NCBI RefSeq assembly: GCF_004769575.1
Contig: NZ_RQGA01000014.1
Location: forward strand, 682,001-746,000
DNA from: Leptospira perdikensis
Lineage (GTDB): Bacteria > Spirochaetota > Leptospiria > Leptospirales > Leptospiraceae
Reading direction: 5' to 3'
DNA: 64,000 nucleotides
Part shown: positions 1 to 8,277 of the stretch, one piece after another
Position numbering within the stretch: position 1 is the first letter of the stretch
How the letters are laid out: each line of letters begins with the position of its first letter
Notes under the pieces: model-generated
Seen by the model: only the letters and a program-made list of their open reading frames with translations
Databases searched by the model: none
Told to the model about the DNA's origin: nothing
Made by a program: the position numbers and the translations under genes

Positions 1-1
1 A

Positions 2-856
2 TATATTTACTTTTTATCTATGGCACTGCTTGGAATTCCAGGAGCGATGTTTTTACTGAGCCACCGAATTCTCAAAGTATATCAATTTGTGGTCCACACT
101 CGTTTCATCGGAAAACTAGGATTTTTGGAACAGTTTATGGTGACTCCCTCAAACCACAGAGTCCATCATGGAATCCAACCAAAATACATTGACCGCAATC
201 ACGGTGGCATCTTTATCATTTGGGATCGTATGTTTGGATCCTTTGAATGGGAAGCGGAAGAACCTATCTACGGTTTAACAAAACCTGTCAATTCCTTCAA
301 TCCGATCACAGTGAACCTCCATGTCTTCAAGGATATGTTTCTACAAATATTGCATTGTAAGTCTTTTGGTGATGTTTTTAAAACCATCTTTGGACCACCA
401 GGTTGGAAACCGGCTTACTTAATCACAAGTGCTGATGCCGCCCCAGAACCGAACAAAGTCGTGAAGTACGATCCCAAACCTCCAATGGGTGTTATGATTT
501 ATGTGGCACTCCAAGCGGCAGTTCTTATGGGAGTAGGTCTTGTGATTTGGAAGGTAGCAAAAATCAACCTAGAAAAAGATATGGTAACTCTTGGAATTTT
601 ATCGATTGTGATTGTCTTCAGTTTGTTCTCCATTGATCGAACCATGGAGATGAAACGATGGTCGAGAAGAACTGAAGTGGTAAGGAACGTGCTCTTTATT
701 TTGGCATTTGTTTCCGCACTGGTTTATTCCAATATTCCCAATATTGAAATCTTTGCCATCCCACTCATTGGCCTCTCGTTTGTATCCTTAGTTTGGATCA
801 TCCTCAAACGAAAGACCTTCTTTGATTTGAGTAATATTTCTAATACTTGGTATTAG
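2..856 (+). CDS. Sterol desaturase / fatty acid hydroxylase family protein, 5'-truncated by the window edge
   Basis: The reading frame is open to the left edge, so the N-terminus is missing; the first visible Met (base 20) is probably internal. The segment HRVHHG followed by a run ending IWDRMFGSF is the C-terminal His-box half of the membrane di-iron hydroxylase superfamily (sterol desaturase, alkylglycerol monooxygenase-like). The earlier His boxes would lie outside the window. About 120 residues follow the catalytic part and contain roughly four hydrophobic segments, an extra membrane tail. Such enzymes oxidise lipid substrates in the membrane; the substrate here cannot be told. The last 17 bases overlap the end of the convergent gene downstream. 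Confidence 0.8.
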   Translation, partial: YIYFLSMALLGIPGAMFLLSHRILKVYQFVVHTRFIGKLGFLEQFMVTPSNHRVHHGIQPKYIDRNHGGIFIIWDRMFGSFEWEAEEPIYGLTKPVNSFNPITVNLHVFKDMFLQILHCKSFGDVFKTIFGPPGWKPAYLITSADAAPEPNKVVKYDPKPPMGVMIYVALQAAVLMGVGLVIWKVAKINLEKDMVTLGILSIVIVFSLFSIDRTMEMKRWSRRTEVVRNVLFILAFVSALVYSNIPNIEIFAIPLIGLSFVSLVWIILKRKTFFDLSNISNTWY

Positions 857-2855
857 ATCGAATCTCTTTTAGAACGGACTCCGAAGGGAACAAATGGTTC
901 GACTTCAGGAGTTCGTCTCCAAAATTCAAAAAAGCCTTTGTTTTATCCCCATGTTTTTTACATAAATTGATATCTTGGTAACATAGACCAATATCAACAA
1001 ACGGCGGTTTGATGGTTTTTGTCTCACCTAAACCACCTGCAACTGATTGGTAATATAAAAAATCGTCTTCAATCCATCCAAAAATATTTCCGTATGCAAA
1101 ATAAGCTGACTGGCCCTTTACTTTTCTCAAGTCCCGACCCATTACACTAAAGTATACTTCCCTTTCCATAAATCCAAGTATGGTCGGAATTAAATCCAAT
1201 TGAGAAGTAAAATCCTCGCGTAGTTCCGATTTGATCTTTCCTGGAGCATAAATCAAAAGAGGAACATTCCGATCCTCATAATAATTGAGAAAACGATGGT
1301 GGCTATGGTCAGAGACAAAAAAGAAAATGGTGTCTTTAAAATAAGGAGCTTTTTTTGCTTTTTCCAAATATTCATTTAAAGCAAAATCTGCGTAATGAAG
1401 AACGTTTAGGTATTCGCTGTCTTGGGTTTCTTTTCCAAACAAACGATATTTTTCCTCTGGCACTTTATAAGGATAGTGAGTGGTTCCTGTATGAATTACC
1501 GAAACAATAGGTTTGTCTGGTTTTACAAGAAGGAGGCGTTTGTGCATGGCATCGAGTGAGGCTTCGTCCAAATAACTCCAAGGCCCTGTTTTGTATTCAG
1601 GAACTTTTTCTAATTCATTTTTACCGACCAGAGTGTCAAATCCCCAGTGGTACATGATACTTCCCTTATTATTAAAACTGAGATCGGTTCCTGTTACAAA
1701 AAGAGTTTCATACCCAATGGTTTTCGCAATATTTCCAAGTCCTGAAAAACGATTCAGGATTTGTGGCGTACGAACAGCCGTTAGACCTGGCCTATCAGGA
1801 ATTCCTCCCATTAGGGCCATAAGACCATTTGTGGTTCGTCCCCCACTTGCAAAAAAATTCTTAAAGAACATCCCTTGTCTTATGAGTTGATTAAAATAAG
1901 GTGTGACTACTTTCCCTTCTACCTTGCCCGTTCCAATGATATCAATGAACTTCCCCGTCCAACCTTCCAAAACAATGACAACAATATGAGGTAAAGGTTT
2001 GTTTGTGTTTAGTGTTGTTTTACGGAGTAAAGGATATTCCTCACTCACAAAGTTGGCACCAGGATAACTCACTTCTTTTTGAACAATGGCACTAGCATCG
2101 ACAAGTTTCATAAAATGGCGGTCATCAACTTTGGTCATCTTTAGGTCTGTGATCACAGTAAAACCAGGATTTAGAACCAAATCATTGGTGATGGTTTCCT
2201 TAGTGATGATGGCGTCACTTGTCCTAAGGGGACTTGTTTGCACTCCTCCTCTGATTCCAAGAACCAAAAGAGCTAGAACCACAAGAAACTGCAAACTCGC
2301 CCACTTGTAATGTAAATTGATATGTGTGTAAGGGAACTTAGATTGAATTTTATAAATTCCAAAACAAATTCCAAAAATTACAAGAAGACCGAACAAAAAT
2401 AAAAATGGATTTTGAGAAAATGCGGATCCCACAAGAGGTAACATCTCAAATCCAAGGTAAGCAAAGGCTTCATATCCTAAATGTTTATTTCCGTTCTCAT
2501 AATAAATCAAATCGGCGATGAGAAGGAATAATAACAAAATGATAAAGACTACCGGCAATGTTCGCCACACAGCTCTATACACACGATTTCTATTCAGAAA
2601 GTGCAAAGTGGAGTAAAGTAAACTAGCGCCAAGTAACACGCACAATACGGAGATATCAAACCTGGCACCTTTGATAAATGCCTTCAGAATGATCCAAACA
2701 GATTTGTCATTCATCCGATAGGAATACATGACAAAAAAGGTAGCGCGGTAAATCGTAAGAAATACAATTCCAAGTCCAGCAAGAAGTAAATGAAACCGAA
2801 TGTAAAACGGCAAATGCGAAAATAGTTTTTTCATAAATAGGAGATTAAAGTGCAT
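840..2855 (-). CDS. LTA synthase-like membrane sulfatase-fold phosphotransferase
   Basis: The protein has five hydrophobic segments in the first 200 residues and then an extracytoplasmic alkaline-phosphatase/sulfatase-fold domain (about 288-620), the layout of lipoteichoic-acid synthase and phosphoglycerol or phosphoethanolamine transferases. Visible active-site elements are E297 in the IVVIVLEGW strand, the nucleophile-type Thr in the GGRTTNG segment (341/342) and the metal-binding SDHSHH near residue 520. In a diderm without teichoic acid it more likely moves a phospho-head-group onto a glycan or lipid; that is inference. No clear ribosome-binding site precedes either the first ATG or the ATG seven codons in (base 2834, MKKLF), and the second gives a more typical N-terminus. 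Its end overlaps the convergent desaturase-family gene. Confidence 0.82.
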   Translation of the reverse strand: MHFNLLFMKKLFSHLPFYIRFHLLLAGLGIVFLTIYRATFFVMYSYRMNDKSVWIILKAFIKGARFDISVLCVLLGASLLYSTLHFLNRNRVYRAVWRTLPVVFIILLLFLLIADLIYYENGNKHLGYEAFAYLGFEMLPLVGSAFSQNPFLFLFGLLVIFGICFGIYKIQSKFPYTHINLHYKWASLQFLVVLALLVLGIRGGVQTSPLRTSDAIITKETITNDLVLNPGFTVITDLKMTKVDDRHFMKLVDASAIVQKEVSYPGANFVSEEYPLLRKTTLNTNKPLPHIVVIVLEGWTGKFIDIIGTGKVEGKVVTPYFNQLIRQGMFFKNFFASGGRTTNGLMALMGGIPDRPGLTAVRTPQILNRFSGLGNIAKTIGYETLFVTGTDLSFNNKGSIMYHWGFDTLVGKNELEKVPEYKTGPWSYLDEASLDAMHKRLLLVKPDKPIVSVIHTGTTHYPYKVPEEKYRLFGKETQDSEYLNVLHYADFALNEYLEKAKKAPYFKDTIFFFVSDHSHHRFLNYYEDRNVPLLIYAPGKIKSELREDFTSQLDLIPTILGFMEREVYFSVMGRDLRKVKGQSAYFAYGNIFGWIEDDFLYYQSVAGGLGETKTIKPPFVDIGLCYQDINLCKKHGDKTKAFLNFGDELLKSNHLFPSESVLKEIRSNTKY

Positions 2856-2877
2856 CCATAGGGGTTTTTTATTTTGA

Positions 2878-4113
2878 TTAAGGTTTTACCATTTTATAAA
2901 TGGTTCCCGATTGGTAGTCTGCCACAAAGATTTCTCCATCATTATCCCGACCAAATGTCGGAATGAGTAGGTTCCATTTTCCAAGAGTTATGGTTTCTGT
3001 TACCTTTGTGTTATCTCCAGGTTTTGGAACAGGGATTGCCCAAATTTTTCCTTGGATAAAATCACCAAACACATACATTCCTTTCAATTCAGGAATAGCG
3101 GAACCAGTATACACATAACCGCCAGTGATGGATTGTCCTTCGTCTCTGCCATATTCATAAAATGGAGGTTCGTAAAGTGCCGTATTACATCCATCGGTAA
3201 AACAATGGAATCCTTCGGTTTGGTTCCAACCATAGTTTTTTCCAGAAAGGATGATATCTACTTCTTCATAAGCATCTTGGCCCACATCAGCTACAAGCAA
3301 ACGTCCGTCAGGTGAAAAACTCATTCGCCAAGGATTACGAATTCCGTACGCAAAAGTTTCTGGAGCGAAACCTACTTTTCCCACAAATGGGTTGTCAGAA
3401 GGAATGGAATAAGGTTTTTTCGATTTGGAGTCTGGAGTCACACTGATTCTTAAAATAGATCCAAGTAAAGTGTTTGGATTTTGTCCGTTGTTTTTGGGGT
3501 CGGCTCTCCAACCACCGTCACCTAGTCCAATGTATAAATGTCCATCCAGACCAAATGCCAACTGCCCCCCGTTGTGATTGGGATAGGGTTGTTCCACTTG
3601 TAATAACACTCGTTCGTTGACAAGTTTCATATTTTCATAGTTAGTTGGATTTTCCACGACCCATTCAGAAACGATGGTCACATCTTTGTTGTTGATCGCG
3701 TTTACATAATTGGTATATAACTTTGGTTGTTTAGGAAATTGTGGATGGAAGGTTAGACCAAGAAGTCCTTCTTCGCTATCCGTAATGACGGGGAATTTGG
3801 CAAGGACACGACTTGTCTTTTTTTCCCGATGGAATAGAATCATATTCCCTGATTTCTCAAGGGCAAATAAAAAGGGAGTGTCCCCTGGAGGAAATTGGAT
3901 GTCTGTGGGTTCCTTTACCTTTACGACTTCTTGCAAAGAAATGGCTACTTGTTTGCGACCAGAATCGGCACCAATAAAGAGAGGTTTAGATCCAAGGACC
4001 TGCCCATCGGTTTCATACTTTTTATTGTAGTTTTTTAGGATGCTACGACCTAAATCATCACAAGCTACGGACAAAGACAAAAAGGAAAACAATACAAAGA
4101 GTTGGATTTTCAT
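2878..4113 (-). CDS. PQQ-dependent sugar dehydrogenase (soluble aldose dehydrogenase family), lipoprotein
   Basis: This is a six-bladed beta-propeller of the GSDH/YliI family. Telltale segments are EEGLLGLTFHPQF, YPNHNGGQLAFG, LYIGLGDGG, GIRNPWRMSF, DVGQDAYEEVDII and GKNYGWNQTEG; the HNGG His and the arginine of RNPWR are the usual PQQ-site residues. It would oxidise aldose sugars in the periplasm or at the outer membrane, with PQQ as cofactor; no PQQ biosynthesis gene is in the window. I start it at the ATG at 4113 rather than upstream, because this gives a lipoprotein signal peptide ending LSVAC with the lipid-attachment Cys at residue 18. It is divergent from the TMEM220-like gene, with 73 bases between the starts. 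Confidence 0.85.
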   Translation of the reverse strand: MKIQLFVLFSFLSLSVACDDLGRSILKNYNKKYETDGQVLGSKPLFIGADSGRKQVAISLQEVVKVKEPTDIQFPPGDTPFLFALEKSGNMILFHREKKTSRVLAKFPVITDSEEGLLGLTFHPQFPKQPKLYTNYVNAINNKDVTIVSEWVVENPTNYENMKLVNERVLLQVEQPYPNHNGGQLAFGLDGHLYIGLGDGGWRADPKNNGQNPNTLLGSILRISVTPDSKSKKPYSIPSDNPFVGKVGFAPETFAYGIRNPWRMSFSPDGRLLVADVGQDAYEEVDIILSGKNYGWNQTEGFHCFTDGCNTALYEPPFYEYGRDEGQSITGGYVYTGSAIPELKGMYVFGDFIQGKIWAIPVPKPGDNTKVTETITLGKWNLLIPTFGRDNDGEIFVADYQSGTIYKMVKP

Positions 4114-4186
4114 AATACTTAAGGTTCCCCACATAAGATAATTGGCTTGGATTTGTCTCCGCAATCAAAAAACTTTGACGACATCT

Positions 4187-4489
4187 ATGAAACTCTTTCG
4201 AATTCTTTCCGTCCCGACCTTCCTCTATTTTGCTTATTTGCAATTGAATGACCCAGACCCCTATCTTTGGTTCCCGATCTACGCATTTGTGGCTATCGTT
4301 GCCCTTGCCAGTTTGTTTCGCAAAATTCCTAGATTTGTGGGTTTCATTCTCATACCCATTTATTTAGTTTTGGCGGGGTATTACTTCACACAAACACCAT
4401 ACTGGGGAATGGAAGTAGAAGAAGTCAGAGAGTTTTTTGGCCTTCTCATTGCCAGTGCGGCTTTGACCTTACTTGTTTTTAAAAAATAG
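4187..4489 (+). CDS. TMEM220-family small membrane protein
   Basis: About 100 residues with four hydrophobic stretches. The N-terminal YLQLNDPDPYLW motif is the hallmark of the transmembrane protein 220 family, which occurs in bacteria and animals and has no settled function. The start at 4187 (MKLFRIL) was chosen over the longer frame because the extra 15 residues would overlap the divergent dehydrogenase leader and carry no signal. It is convergent with sufB. Confidence 0.75.
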   Translation: MKLFRILSVPTFLYFAYLQLNDPDPYLWFPIYAFVAIVALASLFRKIPRFVGFILIPIYLVLAGYYFTQTPYWGMEVEEVREFFGLLIASAALTLLVFKK

Positions 4490-4523
4490 AAACCTTTACC
4501 TGGAAAAATCCTAAGGACGACCA

Positions 4524-4543
4524 GCCGAAATTTATGTTTCGGC
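4524..4543. terminator. 7-bp hairpin across the sufB stop codon
   Basis: GCCGAAA, a 6-base loop, then TTTCGGC form a perfect stem between the convergent TMEM220-like gene and sufB; the loop contains the sufB stop codon. Neither side has a T-run, so a bidirectional intrinsic terminator is only a guess. Confidence 0.4.
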
Positions 4544-5926
4544 GATCACCTTACCATCTTCCAAAATCATTTTGATGAGTTTAGTCATCTCGACGGAGTA
4601 TTCTACATCCAAATGTTTGGTTACACCTTCACAAAATCCATTGATGATGAGTAACTTCGCATCGTCTTCTGACATCCCGCGTGATTGCAAATAAAACAAC
4701 TGATCATCATCGATTTTAGAAACAGTGGCTTCATAGTTCAGAGTTCCCTCTTCCCCTGAAACATCATTATAAGGGTAAGCGTGAGACTGAGAACGATTGT
4801 CCATCATCAGTCCATCACATTTGATATGACTGTAAGATCCCTTACTGGAAGGATCGAACTTCACAAGACCACGGTAAGAATTAATTCCTCCGTCAAGAGC
4901 AACTCCTTTGGCAAGGATATTGGATCTAGTATTTTTTCCCACATGGATGATCCGAGCACCCGTATCTTGTACTTGCCCACTGCCAGCAAAAGCTAGAGAA
5001 AGTACATCCCCAGTAGAATGATCTCCTTTTAAGATGATCCCAGGATATTTAATGGTATTGGCTCCAATATTACAATCTGTCCAAGTGATATGGGCGGCTT
5101 CTTCGCAGATCCCACGTTTCACGGTCCAATTGTACATATTCTTTTTCCAATTCTGAATGGTGGTATAAAAGATCTTTGAATTTTTTTTAGCTACAAGTTC
5201 GACAACGGCAGTATGAAAATTGGTTCCTTTGTCTTGTACTGACGTACAACCTTCGCTGTATTCTAAATGAGCTCCTTCATCGGCAATGAGAAGAGTTCGT
5301 TCATATTGTCCGGAACTCGCAGCAGTCACTTTAAAATAAGCCTGAAGTGGCATCGGAGTTTTGACTCCCTTAGGAATATAAGCAAAAGAACCACCACTAA
5401 ACACAGCAGAGTTGAGTGCGGAGAATTTATTATCTCCAATGGTAATCACAGTTCCCAAATATTCTTTTACCAGTTCTGGATACTCTTTAATCGCAGTGTC
5501 CATATCACAGAAAATGATACCAAGGTCTGTGAGTTCTTTTTTAACATTGGCATAAATGGTTTCGGAATCGTTCATAGTTTCGATTCCGGCAAGGTATTTC
5601 CTTTCGTGTTCAGGAATTCCTAATTTTTCAAAACTACGTAGAATTTCTGGATCTACTTCGTCCCAAGATTTTTTCTTCTTTTGATTGGAACCTACATAGT
5701 GTACATAGTCATCGATATTGATATGAAATTGGGGAATAAAACCCCAAGTAGGCATCGGTTTTTGTTCATAGACCTCAAAAGCCTTTAAACGAAATTCCGC
5801 AAGCCAACTTGGTTCGTTTTTGATATGAGAGATGGATTCCACAACCTTACGAGTGAGTCCCTTTGGAAAATTATCAGGTTTATAAAATTCGAAAGGTGCC
5901 TTGTCTAAACTGGCTGTAGATTCCAT
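4532..5926 (-). CDS. sufB: Fe-S cluster assembly scaffold SufB
   Basis: SufB is the scaffold subunit of the SUF system and works with SufC ATPase and SufD. At 464 residues it has full family length. Conserved blocks include the N-terminal [11 protein letters not shown] region, [19 protein letters not shown], the beta-helix core and the C-terminal [19 protein letters not shown] that separates SufB from SufD. The ATG at 5926 has a good ribosome-binding site (AAGGGAGAT). Only 32 bases separate it from the peroxiredoxin upstream on the same strand, so the two are probably co-transcribed. None of sufC, sufD or sufS is in the window. A hairpin covers the stop codon. Confidence 0.93.
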   Translation of the reverse strand: MESTASLDKAPFEFYKPDNFPKGLTRKVVESISHIKNEPSWLAEFRLKAFEVYEQKPMPTWGFIPQFHINIDDYVHYVGSNQKKKKSWDEVDPEILRSFEKLGIPEHERKYLAGIETMNDSETIYANVKKELTDLGIIFCDMDTAIKEYPELVKEYLGTVITIGDNKFSALNSAVFSGGSFAYIPKGVKTPMPLQAYFKVTAASSGQYERTLLIADEGAHLEYSEGCTSVQDKGTNFHTAVVELVAKKNSKIFYTTIQNWKKNMYNWTVKRGICEEAAHITWTDCNIGANTIKYPGIILKGDHSTGDVLSLAFAGSGQVQDTGARIIHVGKNTRSNILAKGVALDGGINSYRGLVKFDPSSKGSYSHIKCDGLMMDNRSQSHAYPYNDVSGEEGTLNYEATVSKIDDDQLFYLQSRGMSEDDAKLLIINGFCEGVTKHLDVEYSVEMTKLIKMILEDGKVIAET

Positions 5927-5958
5927 ATTATCTCCCTTCTCTATCTCAGAGAATCTAA

Positions 5959-6552
5959 TTAGTTGACTGAAGAGAAGTAAGCTTTGGATCCAGTAGGATC
6001 TGCTTTCATTGTTTTTTTCCCTTCATCCCAGTTCGCTGGACATACTTCACCATGTTTTTCCACAAATTGGAAAGCTTTGATGAGGCGAACAGCTTCTTCA
6101 ATGTTACGTCCCACAGGAAGGTCGTTAACAGTTGCTTGGCGAATGATACCTGCAGGATCGATGATGAAAGTTCCTCGAAGGGCAACTCCTGCATCAGGAC
6201 CTGACTCAATTAACACTCCAAAAGCCTTCGCAATCTCTTTTGTTTTATCAGCGATGAGAGGGTATTTGATCTCTCCAATACCACCTTCTTTTCGGGCCGT
6301 TTTTTTCCAAGCTAAGTGCGAAAATTCGCTATCAACGGAAACACCCAAAACTTCGGCTCCGATCTTCTTAAAATCTTCGAGTTTGGCATCGTATTCAATA
6401 ATTTCTGTCGGGCAAACAAATGTAAAATCGAGTGGATAGAAAAATAGAACCACCCATTTTCCTTTGTAATCGGACAATTTGATTTCTTTAAAATTGTCCC
6501 CGATCACAGCGGTTGCTTTAAAATCAGGGGCATGTGATGTCACTTGTGGCAT
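5959..6552 (-). CDS. Typical 2-Cys peroxiredoxin (AhpC/Prx1 type)
   Basis: It reduces hydrogen peroxide and organic hydroperoxides in the cytoplasm. The peroxidatic Cys lies in FVCPTEI and the resolving Cys in GEVCPANW near the C-terminus, as in the AhpC/Prx1 class. The ATG at 6552 starts MPQVTSHAP and is preceded by AAGGAG at proper spacing; the longer upstream frame would read through the promoter region and the end of the ABC-F gene. A 7-1-7 palindrome of PerR-box form overlaps its -10 region and ribosome-binding site. sufB follows 32 bases downstream. No ahpF is nearby, so thioredoxin is the likely reductant (inference). Confidence 0.92.
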   Translation of the reverse strand: MPQVTSHAPDFKATAVIGDNFKEIKLSDYKGKWVVLFFYPLDFTFVCPTEIIEYDAKLEDFKKIGAEVLGVSVDSEFSHLAWKKTARKEGGIGEIKYPLIADKTKEIAKAFGVLIESGPDAGVALRGTFIIDPAGIIRQATVNDLPVGRNIEEAVRLIKAFQFVEKHGEVCPANWDEGKKTMKADPTGSKAYFSSVN

Positions 6553-6563
6553 AAAGTCACTCC

Positions 6564-6578
6564 TTAGAATTATTCTAA
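6564..6578. promoter_or_regulatory. PerR/Fur-type operator palindrome
   Basis: TTAGAAT-T-ATTCTAA is a perfect 7-1-7 inverted repeat. It matches the Bacillus Per box TTATAATnATTATAA at 12 of 14 fixed positions. It lies immediately upstream of the peroxiredoxin start, overlapping the inferred -10 box and touching the AAGGAG. PerR control of the downstream peroxiredoxin-sufB pair is inferred. Confidence 0.6.
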
Positions 6579-6601
6579 GTACAATGATTAGATTCTGTCT
6601 A
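6572..6601 (-). promoter_or_regulatory. Candidate sigma-70 promoter for peroxiredoxin-sufB
   Basis: On the minus strand TAGACA (6601-6596) and TAGAAT (6577-6572) are separated by 18 bases. The -35 box is inside the tail of the upstream ABC-F gene, and the -10 box is inside the PerR-like palindrome. Confidence 0.45.
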
Positions 6602-8096
6602 GATGTTTTTGGGTCAGGGACAGGTTTTCCAAAGACCATTCTTCCTTTGTGATGGATTCGACAAAACGTCTGTCATGGCTCACGACCACTAAGGCTATGC
6701 TAAGCGACCGAAGAGAGTTCTCGAGGGCTTCCAAAGATTTTATATCCAAATGGTTGGTTGGTTCGTCTAAGAGGAGGATCTCTGGATTTGTCTCCAAATG
6801 GAGAGATAAAAATATTTTTTTAATTTCTCCCGGGCTAAAACGTTTTGATTCAAAAACACGTTTCGGATCACTGCCGAGCCTGTGTACTCCTGAAAGAACC
6901 TTAGCTTTCGTATCTGCTTTTAGATTTTGGAATTCCCTTTGCAAACTTTGAATCTCTTCTTTGGAAAACTCTTGAGGCAAATACAGATAAGGAATATGTT
7001 TTTCTTCAAATTGTTTTGCTAAAAACTTAAGCAGTGTGGACTTACCGGCTCCGTTGTTTCCAGTGATCGAAATTTTAGACTCAGGTAGAATTTGTAAATG
7101 GGCATCCAAATTCAATTTCATAAAACCAAAATCAAAACTCTCCTCAACAGATAAAAACAAATGTTTCCTTTTTGAAGTTTCTGTTTTCCAAACAATTCCC
7201 AAATTTTCTTTTTCAGGAAGTTTGGCAAAAATCTCATTTTCTCTTCTCTCTGAATGTACGAATCTTTTATCTAACTGTTGTTTGAGTCGACCAGCTTGTC
7301 CATCTTTCCCACTCACCCTAGCTAAGTTCTTTTTCTGACGACCGTCATGGTCATGAAGGTCCAAACCTTTTTTCGACCTATGTTTGTGTGATAAACTGGC
7401 TTCTTCCCTTCTACGACTTAGCTCCGCTTCTAGTTTTTTTCTCTCAATCCGAGCCGTTTCCCAATCATGAATTCTTTCCTGTGTTTCTCTTTCCATTTCC
7501 TTTTTGCCTTCGGAGTAATTTCCTGACCGTTCTAAACAAAAGTTTTTCTCTAGAAAAATACAATGGGTTGTTAGATCATCTAACAAAGACCTGTCATGAC
7601 TAATCAAAATCCCAATTCCTTGATAATGAGATAAAGTATTACCTATGATTTGAATGCTGTCCAAATCCAAATGGTTTGTGGGTTCATCTAAAATCAAAAC
7701 TTCAGGATCTTCCGAAAGTGCCATTGCTAGAAGGATCCTTCGTTTCTCCCCAAAACTTAAATGATCATAATCTTCTTTCGAATCGATATTGATTTTCAAA
7801 AGATTTTTATAACGACCCGACACTTTCGAATCATCATATAAAAAATCTTCCAAACTTTCCGTAGTAATGAAAGTATCTTGAGACACGTATCTTACCGATC
7901 CATTCCCTTGAATGGATCCACTGTAAGGCTGAAGATCACCGCTAATGAGTTTTGCTAAAGTGGATTTTCCACTTCCATTCTTTCCTACAATTCCTGTCCA
8001 ACCGGGACCAAAGTGGAGGTTGAGGTTTTGAAATAAAAACTCAGATTGTGAGTCGTATAAAAAGTTTAAATTATGGATGGTGATATGTTCGGACAT
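6588..8096 (-). CDS. ABC-F family ATPase
   Basis: Two ABC ATPase domains lie on one chain with no membrane segment, the ABC-F layout. Domain 1 has Walker [10 protein letters not shown], signature LSFGEKRR and Walker [12 protein letters not shown]; domain 2 has [17 protein letters not shown] and [12 protein letters not shown] charged linker rich in Lys, Arg and Glu joins them. ABC-F proteins bind the ribosomal E site and act in translation factor or antibiotic-protection roles; the sequence alone does not say which. The ATG at 8096 (MSEHITI) has AAGGAG eight bases upstream. A TATAAT on the minus strand at 8229-8224 is a possible -10 box, but its -35 is weak. Confidence 0.87.
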   Translation of the reverse strand: MSEHITIHNLNFLYDSQSEFLFQNLNLHFGPGWTGIVGKNGSGKSTLAKLISGDLQPYSGSIQGNGSVRYVSQDTFITTESLEDFLYDDSKVSGRYKNLLKINIDSKEDYDHLSFGEKRRILLAMALSEDPEVLILDEPTNHLDLDSIQIIGNTLSHYQGIGILISHDRSLLDDLTTHCIFLEKNFCLERSGNYSEGKKEMERETQERIHDWETARIERKKLEAELSRRREEASLSHKHRSKKGLDLHDHDGRQKKNLARVSGKDGQAGRLKQQLDKRFVHSERRENEIFAKLPEKENLGIVWKTETSKRKHLFLSVEESFDFGFMKLNLDAHLQILPESKISITGNNGAGKSTLLKFLAKQFEEKHIPYLYLPQEFSKEEIQSLQREFQNLKADTKAKVLSGVHRLGSDPKRVFESKRFSPGEIKKIFLSLHLETNPEILLLDEPTNHLDIKSLEALENSLRSLSIALVVVSHDRRFVESITKEEWSLENLSLTQKHLDRI

Positions 8097-8277
8097 GCGA
8101 CGAGCTCCTTTAGTTTCCAAATGGGGAAATAGGTAAACAAGTCTTGTCCTAAAGAATTAGGAGAAAGATGGATTTAGAATTTTTGTTTTTGCTTACCTAT
8201 TTTTGGTTTCGCAATCTCATCGGATTATACCTCTCTTATGAATCTTAGACTGTGAAAATGAAAAAAGTTGTCAAGGT

